Shown in pieces: positions 47,483-56,559 of a DNA stretch of 64,000 bases (position 1 is the first letter of the stretch; each line of letters opens with the position of its first letter). The stretch is from an uncultured Deferribacteraceae bacterium (GTDB taxonomy: Bacteria > Chrysiogenota > Deferribacteres > Deferribacterales > Mucispirillaceae). The DNA lies in contig CAMQYS010000001.1 of the NCBI GenBank assembly GCA_947039395.1, positions 62,001-126,000 on the forward strand, in the 5' to 3' direction. The translations under genes and the position numbers were made by a program. Below the pieces are notes generated by a model, which searched no databases, was not told the DNA's origin, and saw nothing but the letters and a program-made list of their open reading frames with translations.

Positions 47483-47607
47483 TACAACTCTTCTATCCTA
47501 TTAATATAATATGTTTTGAATTATCTCTATCCTATATTACAGTTTAACACTATCTAAGTTCAGAACTATTTTAAACCTTTAAATGATTGAAACTATTATT
47601 ATATTGT

Positions 47608-49236
47608 CTATAGTTTAATCTGTTTAACTGCAATGATACCCTCAACCTTTGATATAGAATCTATAACAGAATGGTTAATATGATCATCTACAAGCACAAA
47701 TGCAACCGCTTCATGAGCAAAATTATCTTTATGAACTCTTGATAGCTCAAAATTAGCAATATTGATATTGTTATTACCAAGATGAGTGCCTATCTTACCT
47801 ATTATACCTGGAGTATCATTATTTCTAAAATATAGATAATTGCCAGAAGCTAGCAGATCTAAATTAAATCCATCTATAGATGTTATATATGCTCTTTGAT
47901 CAGGATATACAGCTCCTGTAATAGTTAACTCTCTATCTTTACTTCTTGCCTTTAAAACAAGTAGATCGTTATATTGATGATAATGTTCAAGTTTCTGTTC
48001 CATCACAGTAATATTATGATCTTTAGCAGAGTAAGGTGCTGATACAAATGTTATATTATCATTTAAACTAACTTCTAAAAATCCTTTAAGCGCTGCAACT
48101 GTAAAAGGTTGATAGTTATATGGAGAGTCAAATGTACGTTCTCCAAAATCTTCTTCAAATCTTTTACCGATCATAGATAACATTAATTCATCTGGACTAA
48201 TATCTATCATCTGTGCTGCAAGTCTTCCCATACTTATTGCAAGTTCAAAATATATTTTCATCTCTGCTGGAAGTTGTGATTTCATATATGGTATATTCAC
48301 AGCGTTCAGATACTGTCTACCATTTAACGCATGAGCGACTTGTTCACATATAATAACTGCAACACCTTTTTGTCCTTCATCGGTATTTGCACCGATATGA
48401 GGAGTGATAAAAATATTCTCTAACTCTAATAGTTTGCTACCAACTGGTGGCTCTTGATCGAAAACATCTACCGCTGCTGCGAAGAGTTTACCTGATTTTA
48501 CGCCATTATATATAGCATCTTCAGAAACTATCCCACCTCTTGCACAGTTTACAAGAATAGCACCATCTTTCATTTTGTTGATTTCTTTATCAGATATAAG
48601 GTTGCGTGTCTCATCTGTTAAAGGGGTATGAAAGGTTAAAACATCTGCTACTGCTAAAACCTCATCTAATGTTTTACATAATGTAACACCTAATTTTTCA
48701 GCTCTTGATTCTTTAACATATGGATCGTATGCGAAAACTTTCATACCAAACGCTTTACAACGAGAGATAACATTGCCACCAATTCTGCCTATTCCGACTA
48801 TTCCTAAATTTTTATTATAAAGCTGGATACCCATAAAACGTTTTCTATCCCACTCACCTTTCTTGGTTGATTCACTTGCAGCAGGAATTTTACGAGCAGC
48901 TGCCATAATCATACCCATAGTTAATTCAGCTGCAGCTAACGTGTTACCTGTTGGAGCGTTCATTACTATTAAGCCTTTTTTACTTGCTGTTTCTATATCA
49001 ACATTATCTAGTCCAACACCAGCTCTTGCTATTATTTTTAATTTACCTATATTCTCAAGAAGATCAGCATCAACGTTCGTTCCTGAACGAGTTATTATCG
49101 CATCATAACCATGTAATATTTTCTTTATCTCATCGTTACTTATACCAGGGATTACATCGTATGAGATATTCGGATCTTTCTCTAAAAACTCTATCCCTTC
49201 TGCCGCTATATGGTCAGTTATGAGAACCTTATACAT
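47608..49236 (-). CDS. serA: D-3-phosphoglycerate dehydrogenase
   Basis: 542 residues, first step of serine synthesis. The NAD-binding domain has LGIVGIGRIGGNVISR, the catalytic region DVFDQEPP and FITPHIGANT, and ARGGIVSEDAI. A long C-terminal part carries the ASB domain and an ACT domain (FRNNDTPGIIGKIGTHLGNNNINIANFEL), which allows feedback control by serine. Two ATGs are possible (49242 and 49236); AGGAG is 4 bases from the first and 10 from the second, favouring the second. Confidence 0.96.
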   Translation of the reverse strand: MYKVLITDHIAAEGIEFLEKDPNISYDVIPGISNDEIKKILHGYDAIITRSGTNVDADLLENIGKLKIIARAGVGLDNVDIETASKKGLIVMNAPTGNTLAAAELTMGMIMAAARKIPAASESTKKGEWDRKRFMGIQLYNKNLGIVGIGRIGGNVISRCKAFGMKVFAYDPYVKESRAEKLGVTLCKTLDEVLAVADVLTFHTPLTDETRNLISDKEINKMKDGAILVNCARGGIVSEDAIYNGVKSGKLFAAAVDVFDQEPPVGSKLLELENIFITPHIGANTDEGQKGVAVIICEQVAHALNGRQYLNAVNIPYMKSQLPAEMKIYFELAISMGRLAAQMIDISPDELMLSMIGKRFEEDFGERTFDSPYNYQPFTVAALKGFLEVSLNDNITFVSAPYSAKDHNITVMEQKLEHYHQYNDLLVLKARSKDRELTITGAVYPDQRAYITSIDGFNLDLLASGNYLYFRNNDTPGIIGKIGTHLGNNNINIANFELSRVHKDNFAHEAVAFVLVDDHINHSVIDSISKVEGIIAVKQIKL

Positions 49237-49368
49237 AATCATAAAACTCCTGTTCTTAATGATAATTTAAAGGGTAATGTTAGCAAATTAATATAATTTT
49301 AGCAAGTTTTATATACTATAAAACAGTACACAATATTTAATCATACCTATAATTATAAAATTAAAAAC

Positions 49369-49397
49369 TTGAATTTTAATATTTTAAAAGTTATCAT
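49369..49397 (+). promoter_or_regulatory. Predicted promoter of the hem-ubi operon
   Basis: TTGAAT (49369-49374), a 17-base spacer and TATCAT (49392-49397), about 78 bases before hemE. It would drive the plus-strand genes to 54261. Confidence 0.5.
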
Positions 49398-49475
49398 AAC
49401 GTTTAATTATTATTATTATCTATAAGTTATAGGCTAAAGATACAAATAAAGTAAGTTGTTAAAGATGGAGTTAAA

Positions 49476-50480
49476 ATGATGAATGATCTAATTATGCGTG
49501 CTATAAATAAAGAAAAAACAGAAAGATCTCCTATATGGTTAATGCGTCAAGCTGGAAGATATATGAGTGAATATAGAGATCTTAGATCTAAATACTCTTT
49601 TCTTGAACTATGTAAAACTCCTGATGCAGCATATCAAGTAACTATGCAACCTATTAAAGCTTTCTGTCTTGATGCAGCTATATTGTTCTCTGATATTTTG
49701 ACAGCTGTTGAACCGCTTGGTGTAAATTTAGAGTTTAGCCCAGCTCCTACTATATCAAACCCTATCAGAAATATCTCCGATCTTAATAGATTAAAAAGTT
49801 TTAATGTAGAGAGTGACTTAAAATATGTTTACGATACAATAAAATTATTAGTTAAAGATTTAAATGTACCATTAATAGGATTTTCAGGAGCACCATTTAC
49901 ACTTGCTTGCTATATGGTTGAAGGAAAAGGTTCTAAATCTTTTACAGAAATTAGAAAGCTTATGTTAAATGATAATAAAACGTACTCACAACTTATGGAG
50001 CTATTAACGGACACAATGATTAAATATCTTCAAGCACAAATTGATACTGGTTGTTCAATCGTACAAATATTTGATACGTGGGCTGGGATACTTCCACCTG
50101 ATGAGTATAATAAATCTGTACTACCTTACGTAGAACATCTAATAAATTCACTTAAAGGTGCTGCAACTGTTTATTTTGCAAAAGATGGCGCTAACTATTT
50201 TGATTCAATTAAAACTCTTAAGGCTGATTGTATCGGTGTTGATTGGAAGATATCTTTAAGTGATGCTGATGATAAACTTGATAATAAGTTCTGTCTTCAA
50301 GGAAATCTAGATCCATCTATACTTTTTGCTGACAAAACAATGATTAAAGAAGCTACTGAAAATATTCTAACATCTGCATCAAATCTTAAAGGACATATTT
50401 TTAATCTAGGACATGGTATTATGCCACTTACTCCTGTTGAAAATGTTAAATATCTTGTAGATCTTGTTAAAAACTCGTAG
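49476..50480 (+). CDS. hemE: Uroporphyrinogen decarboxylase HemE
   Basis: 334 residues. The family start TPxW-like RSPIWLMRQAGRYMSEYR is present, followed by LFSDILTAVEPLGVNLEF, FSGAPFTLACYMVEGKGSK and the C-terminal FNLGHGIMPLTPVENVKYLV. It makes coproporphyrinogen III in haem synthesis. GGAG precedes the tandem ATGs (49476, 49479). The neighbour hemH gives the last step. Confidence 0.97.
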   Translation: MMNDLIMRAINKEKTERSPIWLMRQAGRYMSEYRDLRSKYSFLELCKTPDAAYQVTMQPIKAFCLDAAILFSDILTAVEPLGVNLEFSPAPTISNPIRNISDLNRLKSFNVESDLKYVYDTIKLLVKDLNVPLIGFSGAPFTLACYMVEGKGSKSFTEIRKLMLNDNKTYSQLMELLTDTMIKYLQAQIDTGCSIVQIFDTWAGILPPDEYNKSVLPYVEHLINSLKGAATVYFAKDGANYFDSIKTLKADCIGVDWKISLSDADDKLDNKFCLQGNLDPSILFADKTMIKEATENILTSASNLKGHIFNLGHGIMPLTPVENVKYLVDLVKNS

Positions 50481-50490
50481 TCTAATAAAT

Positions 50491-51462
50491 ATGGCTATAA
50501 AAAAAGATGTAGTTATTCTACTAGGAATGGGTGGTCCTGATTCTACTCATTCTATACAAGCATTTTTAAAGAACCTTTTCTCCGATAGAGATATAATTGA
50601 TTTCCATTTAGGAAATATAGGACAAAAAATATTGTCATCAGTTATATCTAAAAGAAGAGCAAAAAAAATTGCACCTGAATATGAAATGATGGGAATGCCT
50701 AATGGTGGGTCTCCACAAAATTATTATAATAATCAACTTATAAAACTCCTACCTAAACTCTACCACGAAAAAACTGGTGTTGAAGCCGATTTCTTACTAG
50801 GTATGTGTTACTTTAATCCGTTTATTGAAGATACTATTAAAACAGTTTTAAATGGAGATTATAGAAATATAATTCTACTGCCTCTATATCCTCATTACTC
50901 TGATACTACTACTGGAACAACTCTAAAACGTATCAGAAATAGCAACTTAATTAATAAAGCAAAATACGAAAAACTTATCATTATCAATGAATGGTACGAT
51001 AACAATATGTATAATAACGCAGTAGTGACAAGAATTGAGAATGCAGCAGGTAAATTAAACTGTACATTGAAAGATATATTCGTGCTTTTTTCTGCTCACT
51101 CTATACCATTAACATATTTAGAAAAAGGCGATACATACCAAAAAAGTATTGTAAATCATGTGGAAATGATAGCTACTAAAGTGAAGTTAAAAAATTATGC
51201 AATATCGTATCAAAGTAAAGTTGGACCTGTTAAATGGCTTACTCCATCAACTAAAGATACATTAAACGATTTAAAAAATAAAGGAATTGATAATGTTATT
51301 GTTGTTCCTATATCATTTATATCAGATCATATTGAAACATTAATTGAAATTGATCATCAATTAATTAATGATTATAAGAAAGCAAACTTAAATATCGTTA
51401 GAAGTGAAAGTTTAAATGAAGCAGATGACTTCCTTCATGCGATTATAGATATAATAAGTTAG
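50491..51462 (+). CDS. hemH: Ferrochelatase HemH
   Basis: 323 residues, inserts iron in the tetrapyrrole. Visible are VVILLGMGGPDSTHSIQAFL, the metal-site His in LFSAHSIPLTYLEKGD and the Glu in PISFISDHIETLIEIDH, and YQSKVGPVKWLTP. The start at 50491 fits the family; a TTG at 50464 would overlap hemE. A strong ribosome site is not visible, so coupling to hemE is likely. Confidence 0.95.
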   Translation: MAIKKDVVILLGMGGPDSTHSIQAFLKNLFSDRDIIDFHLGNIGQKILSSVISKRRAKKIAPEYEMMGMPNGGSPQNYYNNQLIKLLPKLYHEKTGVEADFLLGMCYFNPFIEDTIKTVLNGDYRNIILLPLYPHYSDTTTGTTLKRIRNSNLINKAKYEKLIIINEWYDNNMYNNAVVTRIENAAGKLNCTLKDIFVLFSAHSIPLTYLEKGDTYQKSIVNHVEMIATKVKLKNYAISYQSKVGPVKWLTPSTKDTLNDLKNKGIDNVIVVPISFISDHIETLIEIDHQLINDYKKANLNIVRSESLNEADDFLHAIIDIIS

Positions 51463-51478
51463 GTGGTATATATTTTAG

Positions 51479-52339
51479 ATGAAAGATTTTATAACTTATT
51501 TCAAAATGATAAAATTTGAACACTCGGTGTTCGCTCTACCATTCGCATTTATGTCGATGGTGTTAGCTGCAAATGGACTGCCAAATAATAATACTATTTT
51601 ATGGATAGTAGTTGCGATGATATCTGCTAGAACTGCTGCGATGGGTATCAATAGATATGTAGATAAAGATATCGATGCTGCCAATCCTAGAACTAAAGAT
51701 AGAGATCTACCTAGTGGAAATATATCAGCAAATAAAACATTAGCTTATACAATTACCTTCACCATTATATACTTCTTCGCAGCGTATATGCTTAATAGAT
51801 TAACATTAATCTTATCTCCGATACCTATAATAATATTTGTGCTATACTCATACTCTAAACGATATACAGCATTCTGCCATCTACTACTTGGCATAGCTTT
51901 AGGGCTTGCACCTATAGGTGCTTGGATCTCTGTAACTGGAACAATATCTATCGTTCCGATCATAATCTCTTTAGCTGTTATATTCTGGGTTGCAGGGTTT
52001 GATATGCTTTATGCTATTCAAGATATGGATTTTGATAGAGAGAATAATCTGTTCTCAATACCTGCCTTGATCGGAGTGAGAGTAACATTAATATTATCTA
52101 AAGTATCACACGTAATTACATTAATATTTCTTATTTCACTATTTTTTAACTCTAGCTTAGGGTATATTTATATCTCTGGATTAATAATTATATCTGCTTT
52201 TATGGCGTATGAGCATTCACTTCTATCTAAAGATGATCTATCTAAATTAAATATAGCATTCTTTAATATTAACGCATATATTTCTGTAACATTAGGTTTA
52301 TTTACGATAGCTGATATACTGGTACAAGTTTATGGATAA
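51479..52339 (+). CDS. ubiA: UbiA-family prenyltransferase
   Basis: 286 residues with about eight membrane segments. The two aspartate-rich motifs are NRYVDKDIDAANPRTKDRDL and DMLYAIQDMDFDREN. Such enzymes prenylate 4-hydroxybenzoate or, in the futalosine menaquinone pathway, act as MqnP. The next gene is a ubiX-type flavin prenyltransferase, which supports a quinone role. Which quinone is made cannot be decided here. AGGTGG lies 12 bases before the ATG. Confidence 0.9.
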   Translation: MKDFITYFKMIKFEHSVFALPFAFMSMVLAANGLPNNNTILWIVVAMISARTAAMGINRYVDKDIDAANPRTKDRDLPSGNISANKTLAYTITFTIIYFFAAYMLNRLTLILSPIPIIIFVLYSYSKRYTAFCHLLLGIALGLAPIGAWISVTGTISIVPIIISLAVIFWVAGFDMLYAIQDMDFDRENNLFSIPALIGVRVTLILSKVSHVITLIFLISLFFNSSLGYIYISGLIIISAFMAYEHSLLSKDDLSKLNIAFFNINAYISVTLGLFTIADILVQVYG

Positions 52340-52916
52340 AAAAAAACGTATCTTTGTAGGAATTACTGGAGCATCAGGAAATATATATAGTAAAAGGTTG
52401 ATCTCATATCTTTCAAAACAAAATTATCATTTATCTGTTGCTGCAACAAATAATGCTATTCTTAATGCAAACGCAGAAGATAATACTGTATATAAAAACA
52501 TAGAAGATTTTATAGAAAGAAATAACCTTAATGTTAATAAAATTTATGATATAAATGATATAGGCGCAGATATAGCATCTGGATCAAATAGAGTAGATTA
52601 TACTTTTATTGTACCTGCATCTATGGGATATATAGCAAGAGTTGCAAATGGTATAAGTATAAACCTTATAGAAAGATTAACCGATGTTGCATTAAAAGAG
52701 AGAAGAAAATTAGCTGTCGTTTTTAGAGAGATGCCTCTTTCAAAAATTTATCTTGATAATATGAGAAAGCTGATCGACGCAGGAGCGATCATAATGCCTG
52801 CTGCACCTGCATTTTATCATCAACCAAAAACAATTGATGATCTTATTGATTTTGTGATAGGAAAACTGTTAGACTCTGTAGAAATAGATAATAATCTATA
52901 TAAAAAATGGGAATAG
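52332..52916 (+). CDS. ubiX: UbiX-family flavin prenyltransferase
   Basis: 194 residues. The N-terminal IFVGITGASGNIYSKRLISYL loop binds FMN, and VVFREMPLSKIYLDNMRKL and IIMPAAPAFYHQPKTIDDLIDFV are the family blocks. It makes the prenylated FMN cofactor of UbiD-type decarboxylases. It overlaps ubiA by 8 bases. The matching UbiD-type decarboxylase is not in the window. Confidence 0.93.
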   Translation: MDKKKRIFVGITGASGNIYSKRLISYLSKQNYHLSVAATNNAILNANAEDNTVYKNIEDFIERNNLNVNKIYDINDIGADIASGSNRVDYTFIVPASMGYIARVANGISINLIERLTDVALKERRKLAVVFREMPLSKIYLDNMRKLIDAGAIIMPAAPAFYHQPKTIDDLIDFVIGKLLDSVEIDNNLYKKWE

Positions 52917-52935
52917 AAATGGAAGGGTATAGAAA

Positions 52936-53406
52936 ATGAAAATGCTATGTGCTAAATGTTTTAGTCCTATGGAAAATGTGAGTAAGTCAATTGCAGTATG
53001 TAACTCTTGTGGATCTAAATATATTTTACAAAATAAAGCAACCATCTTTAGAGTTTTACTTGATGGCGGATTTATTAAAGAAGGAATGAGTTCTAATGAT
53101 ATTATTAAAGCAATAGAGATAGGAAATATTCTACCTGATGAATATATCGCTACTTATAATGGACCTTGGATTGCGATTATTGATTCTCCTTTCTCTAAAT
53201 TTATTAAAGAAAATACTGCTGTAAAAACTACTAAAAAACGAATAGGTGTTTTTCTATACTTTAAGAATAAAAGAAGATTTATTGCTGTAACAATCTTATC
53301 ATCATTCTTTCTACTATCATTAATTGCAAATGTTATCCTCTTATGGATAATAAATAACATGAACGATAAAATTGAAGATCTTATAACTAAAATAACTGCT
53401 GGATAA
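52936..53406 (+). CDS. Zinc-ribbon, GYF-like, membrane-anchored protein
   Basis: 156 residues. An N-terminal zinc ribbon (MLCAKCFSPM ... VCNSCGSKY) is followed by a GYF/DUF4339-like stretch (LLDGGFIKEGMSSNDIIKAI, then LPDEYIATYNGPWIAI) and a single membrane segment near residues 118-140. Such proteins may sense or recruit partners at the inner membrane. It follows ubiX by 19 bases with GGAAGG upstream, so it is in the hem-ubi operon. Function unknown. Confidence 0.6.
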   Translation: MKMLCAKCFSPMENVSKSIAVCNSCGSKYILQNKATIFRVLLDGGFIKEGMSSNDIIKAIEIGNILPDEYIATYNGPWIAIIDSPFSKFIKENTAVKTTKKRIGVFLYFKNKRRFIAVTILSSFFLLSLIANVILLWIINNMNDKIEDLITKITAG

Positions 53407-53438
53407 ATTACTGTCATAATCCTAATAAAGGAGCAAAT

Positions 53439-53819
53439 ATGGAAAAGTCAAATGGTAGAAGTAAATTAGCAATAGCTATCAATAGTATAACTATTGAGTC
53501 TGCAAAACTAGTTACTATCTCTAAGAAAAAAATGGAAATAAATACACTTAAAAGAAGTTTATCCGAAAAAGAAAGTATAATATTAAACAAGCTTTACAAC
53601 TATATTGAAGAAGGAAAAATTAATCCAGAACTTTTCATTCATGAATATAATAGTATTGAAAATATTAGAAACGCTATAGCACAGCTAGGAGAAGATAATA
53701 CAGCCATTAAGTCAAACTCTAAATTACCACTTGATAAAATAACTGGATTTTCTAAAAACATAACTACTGGAGTAAATAACATTGCTCACAAAATTATTAA
53801 CAAAATTACTAAAAAATAG
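53439..53819 (+). CDS. Unknown small basic protein
   Basis: 126 residues, no signal peptide, rich in Lys, Ile and Asn, with a predicted helical core (EINTLKRSLSEKESIILNKL, and LYNYIEEGKINPELFIHEYN) and a Lys-rich tail. AAAGGAGCAAAT precedes the ATG. It lies between a zinc-ribbon membrane protein and a lipoprotein in the same strand run; the three may act together. No family recognised. Confidence 0.55.
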   Translation: MEKSNGRSKLAIAINSITIESAKLVTISKKKMEINTLKRSLSEKESIILNKLYNYIEEGKINPELFIHEYNSIENIRNAIAQLGEDNTAIKSNSKLPLDKITGFSKNITTGVNNIAHKIINKITKK

Positions 53820-54261
53820 ATTTAACTTACAACTCTTATCTCTATCTATACTGATAATTGTAATAGCTGTTGGATGTGCAACTAAGTCTAAAGTAGATAT
53901 TTTAAGACAATATACTGTATCTAACAACGTCGTATCTCTCAACTATAGTAAAGATGAAGATACTATGTCGTTCAAATTAACAAATGTATATGACAAAATA
54001 TTAGGATATCCAGTAATAACTTTAACATGTAGTTTTAATACTCAAAGAATGTCTAAATCATACACTATAGGTACTATCAAAAAAAATATATCTAAAATAT
54101 TTGAATGGGATATAAGTTATAGTCAATGTGATACTATTAAACTAGATTACATATTTACTATAATAGATTCTGAATCATATTTTGATAAAAAAAAGGATAA
54201 AACTAAACTATATAATAGCTTAGATAGAAACATACAAGGTGTACTTTATATCAAAGAGTAA
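53782..54261 (+). CDS. Unknown lipoprotein (YcfL-like size)
   Basis: 159 residues from a TTG start with GGAG 9 bases upstream, overlapping the previous gene by 38 bases. A hydrophobic stretch (LQLLSLSILIIVIAVGC) ends in lipobox AVGC. The rest is beta-rich (MSFKLTNVYDKILGYPVITL, VDILRQYTVSNNVVSLNYSK). No family is claimed, though a small, one-domain outer- or inner-membrane lipoprotein is likely. It may end the hem-ubi operon. Confidence 0.55.
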   Translation: MLTKLLTKLLKNRFNLQLLSLSILIIVIAVGCATKSKVDILRQYTVSNNVVSLNYSKDEDTMSFKLTNVYDKILGYPVITLTCSFNTQRMSKSYTIGTIKKNISKIFEWDISYSQCDTIKLDYIFTIIDSESYFDKKKDKTKLYNSLDRNIQGVLYIKE

Positions 54262-54577
54262 TCTACACTTCAGTAATCGCTCATAAAATTTTTAATATTA
54301 ATTTAACAACTCACACTCTCATTCATCATTTATCCTAAATACAATAAATTTTATTTTTAACTATCTATTGAAAATCTATCAATTAACTTTATATCTATAT
54401 CATCTACATATTATAAGTTGCTTGACAAACAAATGCTTAATATATGATAATGTTAAATAGTTTCATTGATAATATTTTTCTGTGTTGTAAAAACTATTTA
54501 TCGATTTTTCTATAATTTTTTTAAGTTAATATTATTTAGATGCAGTATAATAAATCAAATAGAGGAGGAAGTAGTAA
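54262..54577. other. Upstream region of the aldolase gene
   Basis: About 315 AT-rich bases without a gene. A clear promoter lies at 54422-54451. The transcript then has a leader of roughly 120 bases, in which no riboswitch-like structure stands out. Confidence 0.55.
54422..54451 (+). promoter_or_regulatory. Predicted promoter of the aldolase gene
   Basis: A perfect -35 box TTGACA (54422-54427), an 18-base spacer and GATAAT (54446-54451, 5 of 6). Confidence 0.75.
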
Positions 54578-55555
54578 ATGGCTATTTCTTATAAAGAGTT
54601 GGGACTTGTTAATACTAAGGATATGTTTAAAGATGCAATGGATGGTGGTTACGCTGTACCTGCATATAACTTCAATAATCTAGAACAGATACAAGCGATC
54701 GTTCAAGCATGTGTTGAGACTCGTTCACCAGTGATATTACAAGTATCAAAAGGTGCAAGAAATTATGCAAACAGTACTATCCTTAGATATCTTGCGATGG
54801 GTGCTGTTGAATTTGCAAAAGAGTTAGGTTGTAATATTCCTATAGCTCTTCATTTAGATCACGGTGATTCATATGAGCTATGTGTTGATTGTATAGAGAA
54901 AGGCTTCTCATCTGTAATGATAGATGGTTCATCACTACCTTATGAAGAGAATGTTGCACTAACTAAAAAAGTTGTTGAGTACGCTCACGCACACGGTGTT
55001 ACAGTTGAAGGCGAACTTGGAGTGCTGGCTGGAATAGAAGATGATGTATCACATGAAGTATCGCATTATACCGATCCTGATGAAGTAGAAGATTTTGTAA
55101 AAAGAACAGGTGTTGATAGTTTAGCGATATCAATCGGTACATCACATGGTGCATATAAGTTTAAACTTAAAGAGGGTGAGTCTGTACCTCCATTAAGATT
55201 TGATATATTAGAAGAATGTATGAAAAGATTACCCGGTTTCCCTATAGTTTTACATGGTGCATCATCAGTTCTTTCAAAATATGTTGATATGATAAATAAG
55301 TACGGTGGATCAATGGAGAACGCTGTTGGTGTTCCAGAGGAACAGTTACGTAAAGCTGCAGCCTCATCTGTATGTAAAATTAATATTGATTCAGATGGTA
55401 GATTAGCATTCACAGCAGTAGTTAGAGAGACATTATTTAACGATCCGAAAGAATTTGATCCTAGAAAATATTTAGGTAACGCTCGTGCAGAGTTAATCGT
55501 TGCATATAAGCAGAAAAACGAATCAGTTTTAGGTTCAGCTAATAGAGTTAAATAG
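54578..55555 (+). CDS. fba: Class II fructose-bisphosphate aldolase
   Basis: 325 residues. The zinc and substrate motifs are visible: VPAYNFNNLEQIQAI, the zinc His in IALHLDHGDSYELC, VEGELGVLAG, and LHGASSV. The Lys/Asp-rich C-terminus is typical of the longer class II type (AGRVK-like end). It splits fructose-1,6-bisphosphate in glycolysis and gluconeogenesis. GGAGGAAG lies before the ATG; a strong promoter upstream and a terminator downstream make it a single-gene unit. Confidence 0.96.
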   Translation: MAISYKELGLVNTKDMFKDAMDGGYAVPAYNFNNLEQIQAIVQACVETRSPVILQVSKGARNYANSTILRYLAMGAVEFAKELGCNIPIALHLDHGDSYELCVDCIEKGFSSVMIDGSSLPYEENVALTKKVVEYAHAHGVTVEGELGVLAGIEDDVSHEVSHYTDPDEVEDFVKRTGVDSLAISIGTSHGAYKFKLKEGESVPPLRFDILEECMKRLPGFPIVLHGASSVLSKYVDMINKYGGSMENAVGVPEEQLRKAAASSVCKINIDSDGRLAFTAVVRETLFNDPKEFDPRKYLGNARAELIVAYKQKNESVLGSANRVK

Positions 55556-55679
55556 TTTTACGGATTTTATGTACACAGTTGTTGTTACGGTTTTGTAGTT
55601 TTATCTATACGGACATTATTACAGTTTAAGGTTATTACAGTTTAAAATTTTAAAAATTTAAGTTTAGAGTACGATATAT

Positions 55680-55717
55680 GAGGTGGATAGTTTTTGGACT
55701 ATTCGCCTCTTTTTTTA
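55680..55717 (+). terminator. Intrinsic terminator of the aldolase gene
   Basis: GAGGTGGATAGT pairs with ACTATTCGCCTC over 12 positions (two G-U pairs) around a short loop, followed by a run of eight T. It lies 125 bases past the stop. Confidence 0.92.
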
Positions 55718-55728
55718 TGTTATTAACA

Positions 55729-55760
55729 GTTGTATATAGTTGTTAATAACTATATACAAC
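55729..55760. repeat. Perfect 13-bp inverted repeat
   Basis: GTTGTATATAGTT, six bases, then AACTATATACAAC. It begins 12 bases after the terminator's T run and lies 140 bases before the next gene. It could be an operator, a second hairpin or the scar of an element. Confidence 0.9.
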
Positions 55761-55899
55761 AACAATTTATCCATATAATAAATAAATTACAATTTTATAA
55801 TTTGTGGATTAAGGTAACGTTTCGGAAGTTCATAAACACAAGAAAAGTTATGAGGAGAAAACATGGATAATCGTATTATAGTTCTCAAAGGAGTATTTT

Positions 55900-56442
55900 A
55901 TGATTAGTGATATAATTTCTGTTTTAGGATTTTTGGGTAAAATTAATGATAAAGCCGATAGGGAACTTAAAGAAAAAGAGCTTTTTAATGCTACTAAAAA
56001 TATAATAATTGATTTTATTGAAACTAGCATAAAATTAATGAATGATAAAAGTAACAACAAACAATATGTAATTGGTATAAAAAGTAACGGACATATGCCA
56101 CATATCACAATGATCATTGCTGATAAAAAAGAAGATATGATATGGGATATTACTAGAATAGAAATAGCAAATAAATATAAATTTACAAAGAAACAAGAAC
56201 AAAATATCATATCGATAATTATTAATATGCCCCCAACGGTATATAATGGAAATTTATTTAGTTCTCGAGATGATAAGCTGTATATGTTTAAGGTTACAGA
56301 AATAATTTCAAACTCAATTCAGATAGATGAAGTAAATAATTATTACTATAGCCCAACTGCTGGAATAGTAAAACGATTAGAAGAGTTAAAACAAGGTGAT
56401 TGGGATTCTTATATTATGACTTCTATTTTAGAACTTGGTTAG
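55900..56442 (+). CDS. Unknown protein, 180 residues
   Basis: AAAGGAG lies 6 bases before the ATG. The N-terminus is helical and may be amphipathic (MISDIISVLGFLGKINDKAD) with no signal peptide. The middle part is beta-like (YVIGIKSNGHMPHITMIIAD, DMIWDITRIEIANKYKFTKK). The C-terminus is YYSPTAGIVKRLEELKQGDW. No family recognised. It precedes the paralogue pair at 56.5-57.7 kb but has its own spacing. Confidence 0.55.
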   Translation: MISDIISVLGFLGKINDKADRELKEKELFNATKNIIIDFIETSIKLMNDKSNNKQYVIGIKSNGHMPHITMIIADKKEDMIWDITRIEIANKYKFTKKQEQNIISIIINMPPTVYNGNLFSSRDDKLYMFKVTEIISNSIQIDEVNNYYYSPTAGIVKRLEELKQGDWDSYIMTSILELG

Positions 56443-56488
56443 CCTCTCACAAACCTATAACCTCTACCAACATAAACCACTGATAGAC

Positions 56489-56517
56489 TTGATATAAAAA
56501 ATAATATATAATAATAT
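56489..56517 (+). promoter_or_regulatory. Predicted promoter shared by duplicated genes, copy 1
   Basis: TTGATA (56489-56494), a 17-base spacer and TAATAT (56512-56517). It is followed by AAGCAAGGTTTTA. The same order GACTTGA ... AAAGCA-GGTTTT recurs before the second paralogue. Confidence 0.5.
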
Positions 56518-56559
56518 ATAAAGCAAGGTTTTAAAAGTAAATTGCCATAGGAGAAACTT

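Larger units (their letters stand above)
55556..55899. other. Region between the aldolase gene and an unknown gene
   Basis: About 345 bases containing the aldolase terminator (55680-55717) and a perfect 13-bp inverted repeat (55729-55760). Upstream of these, GTTATTACAGTTTAA occurs twice close together (about 55615-55645). No gene seen. Confidence 0.6.
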
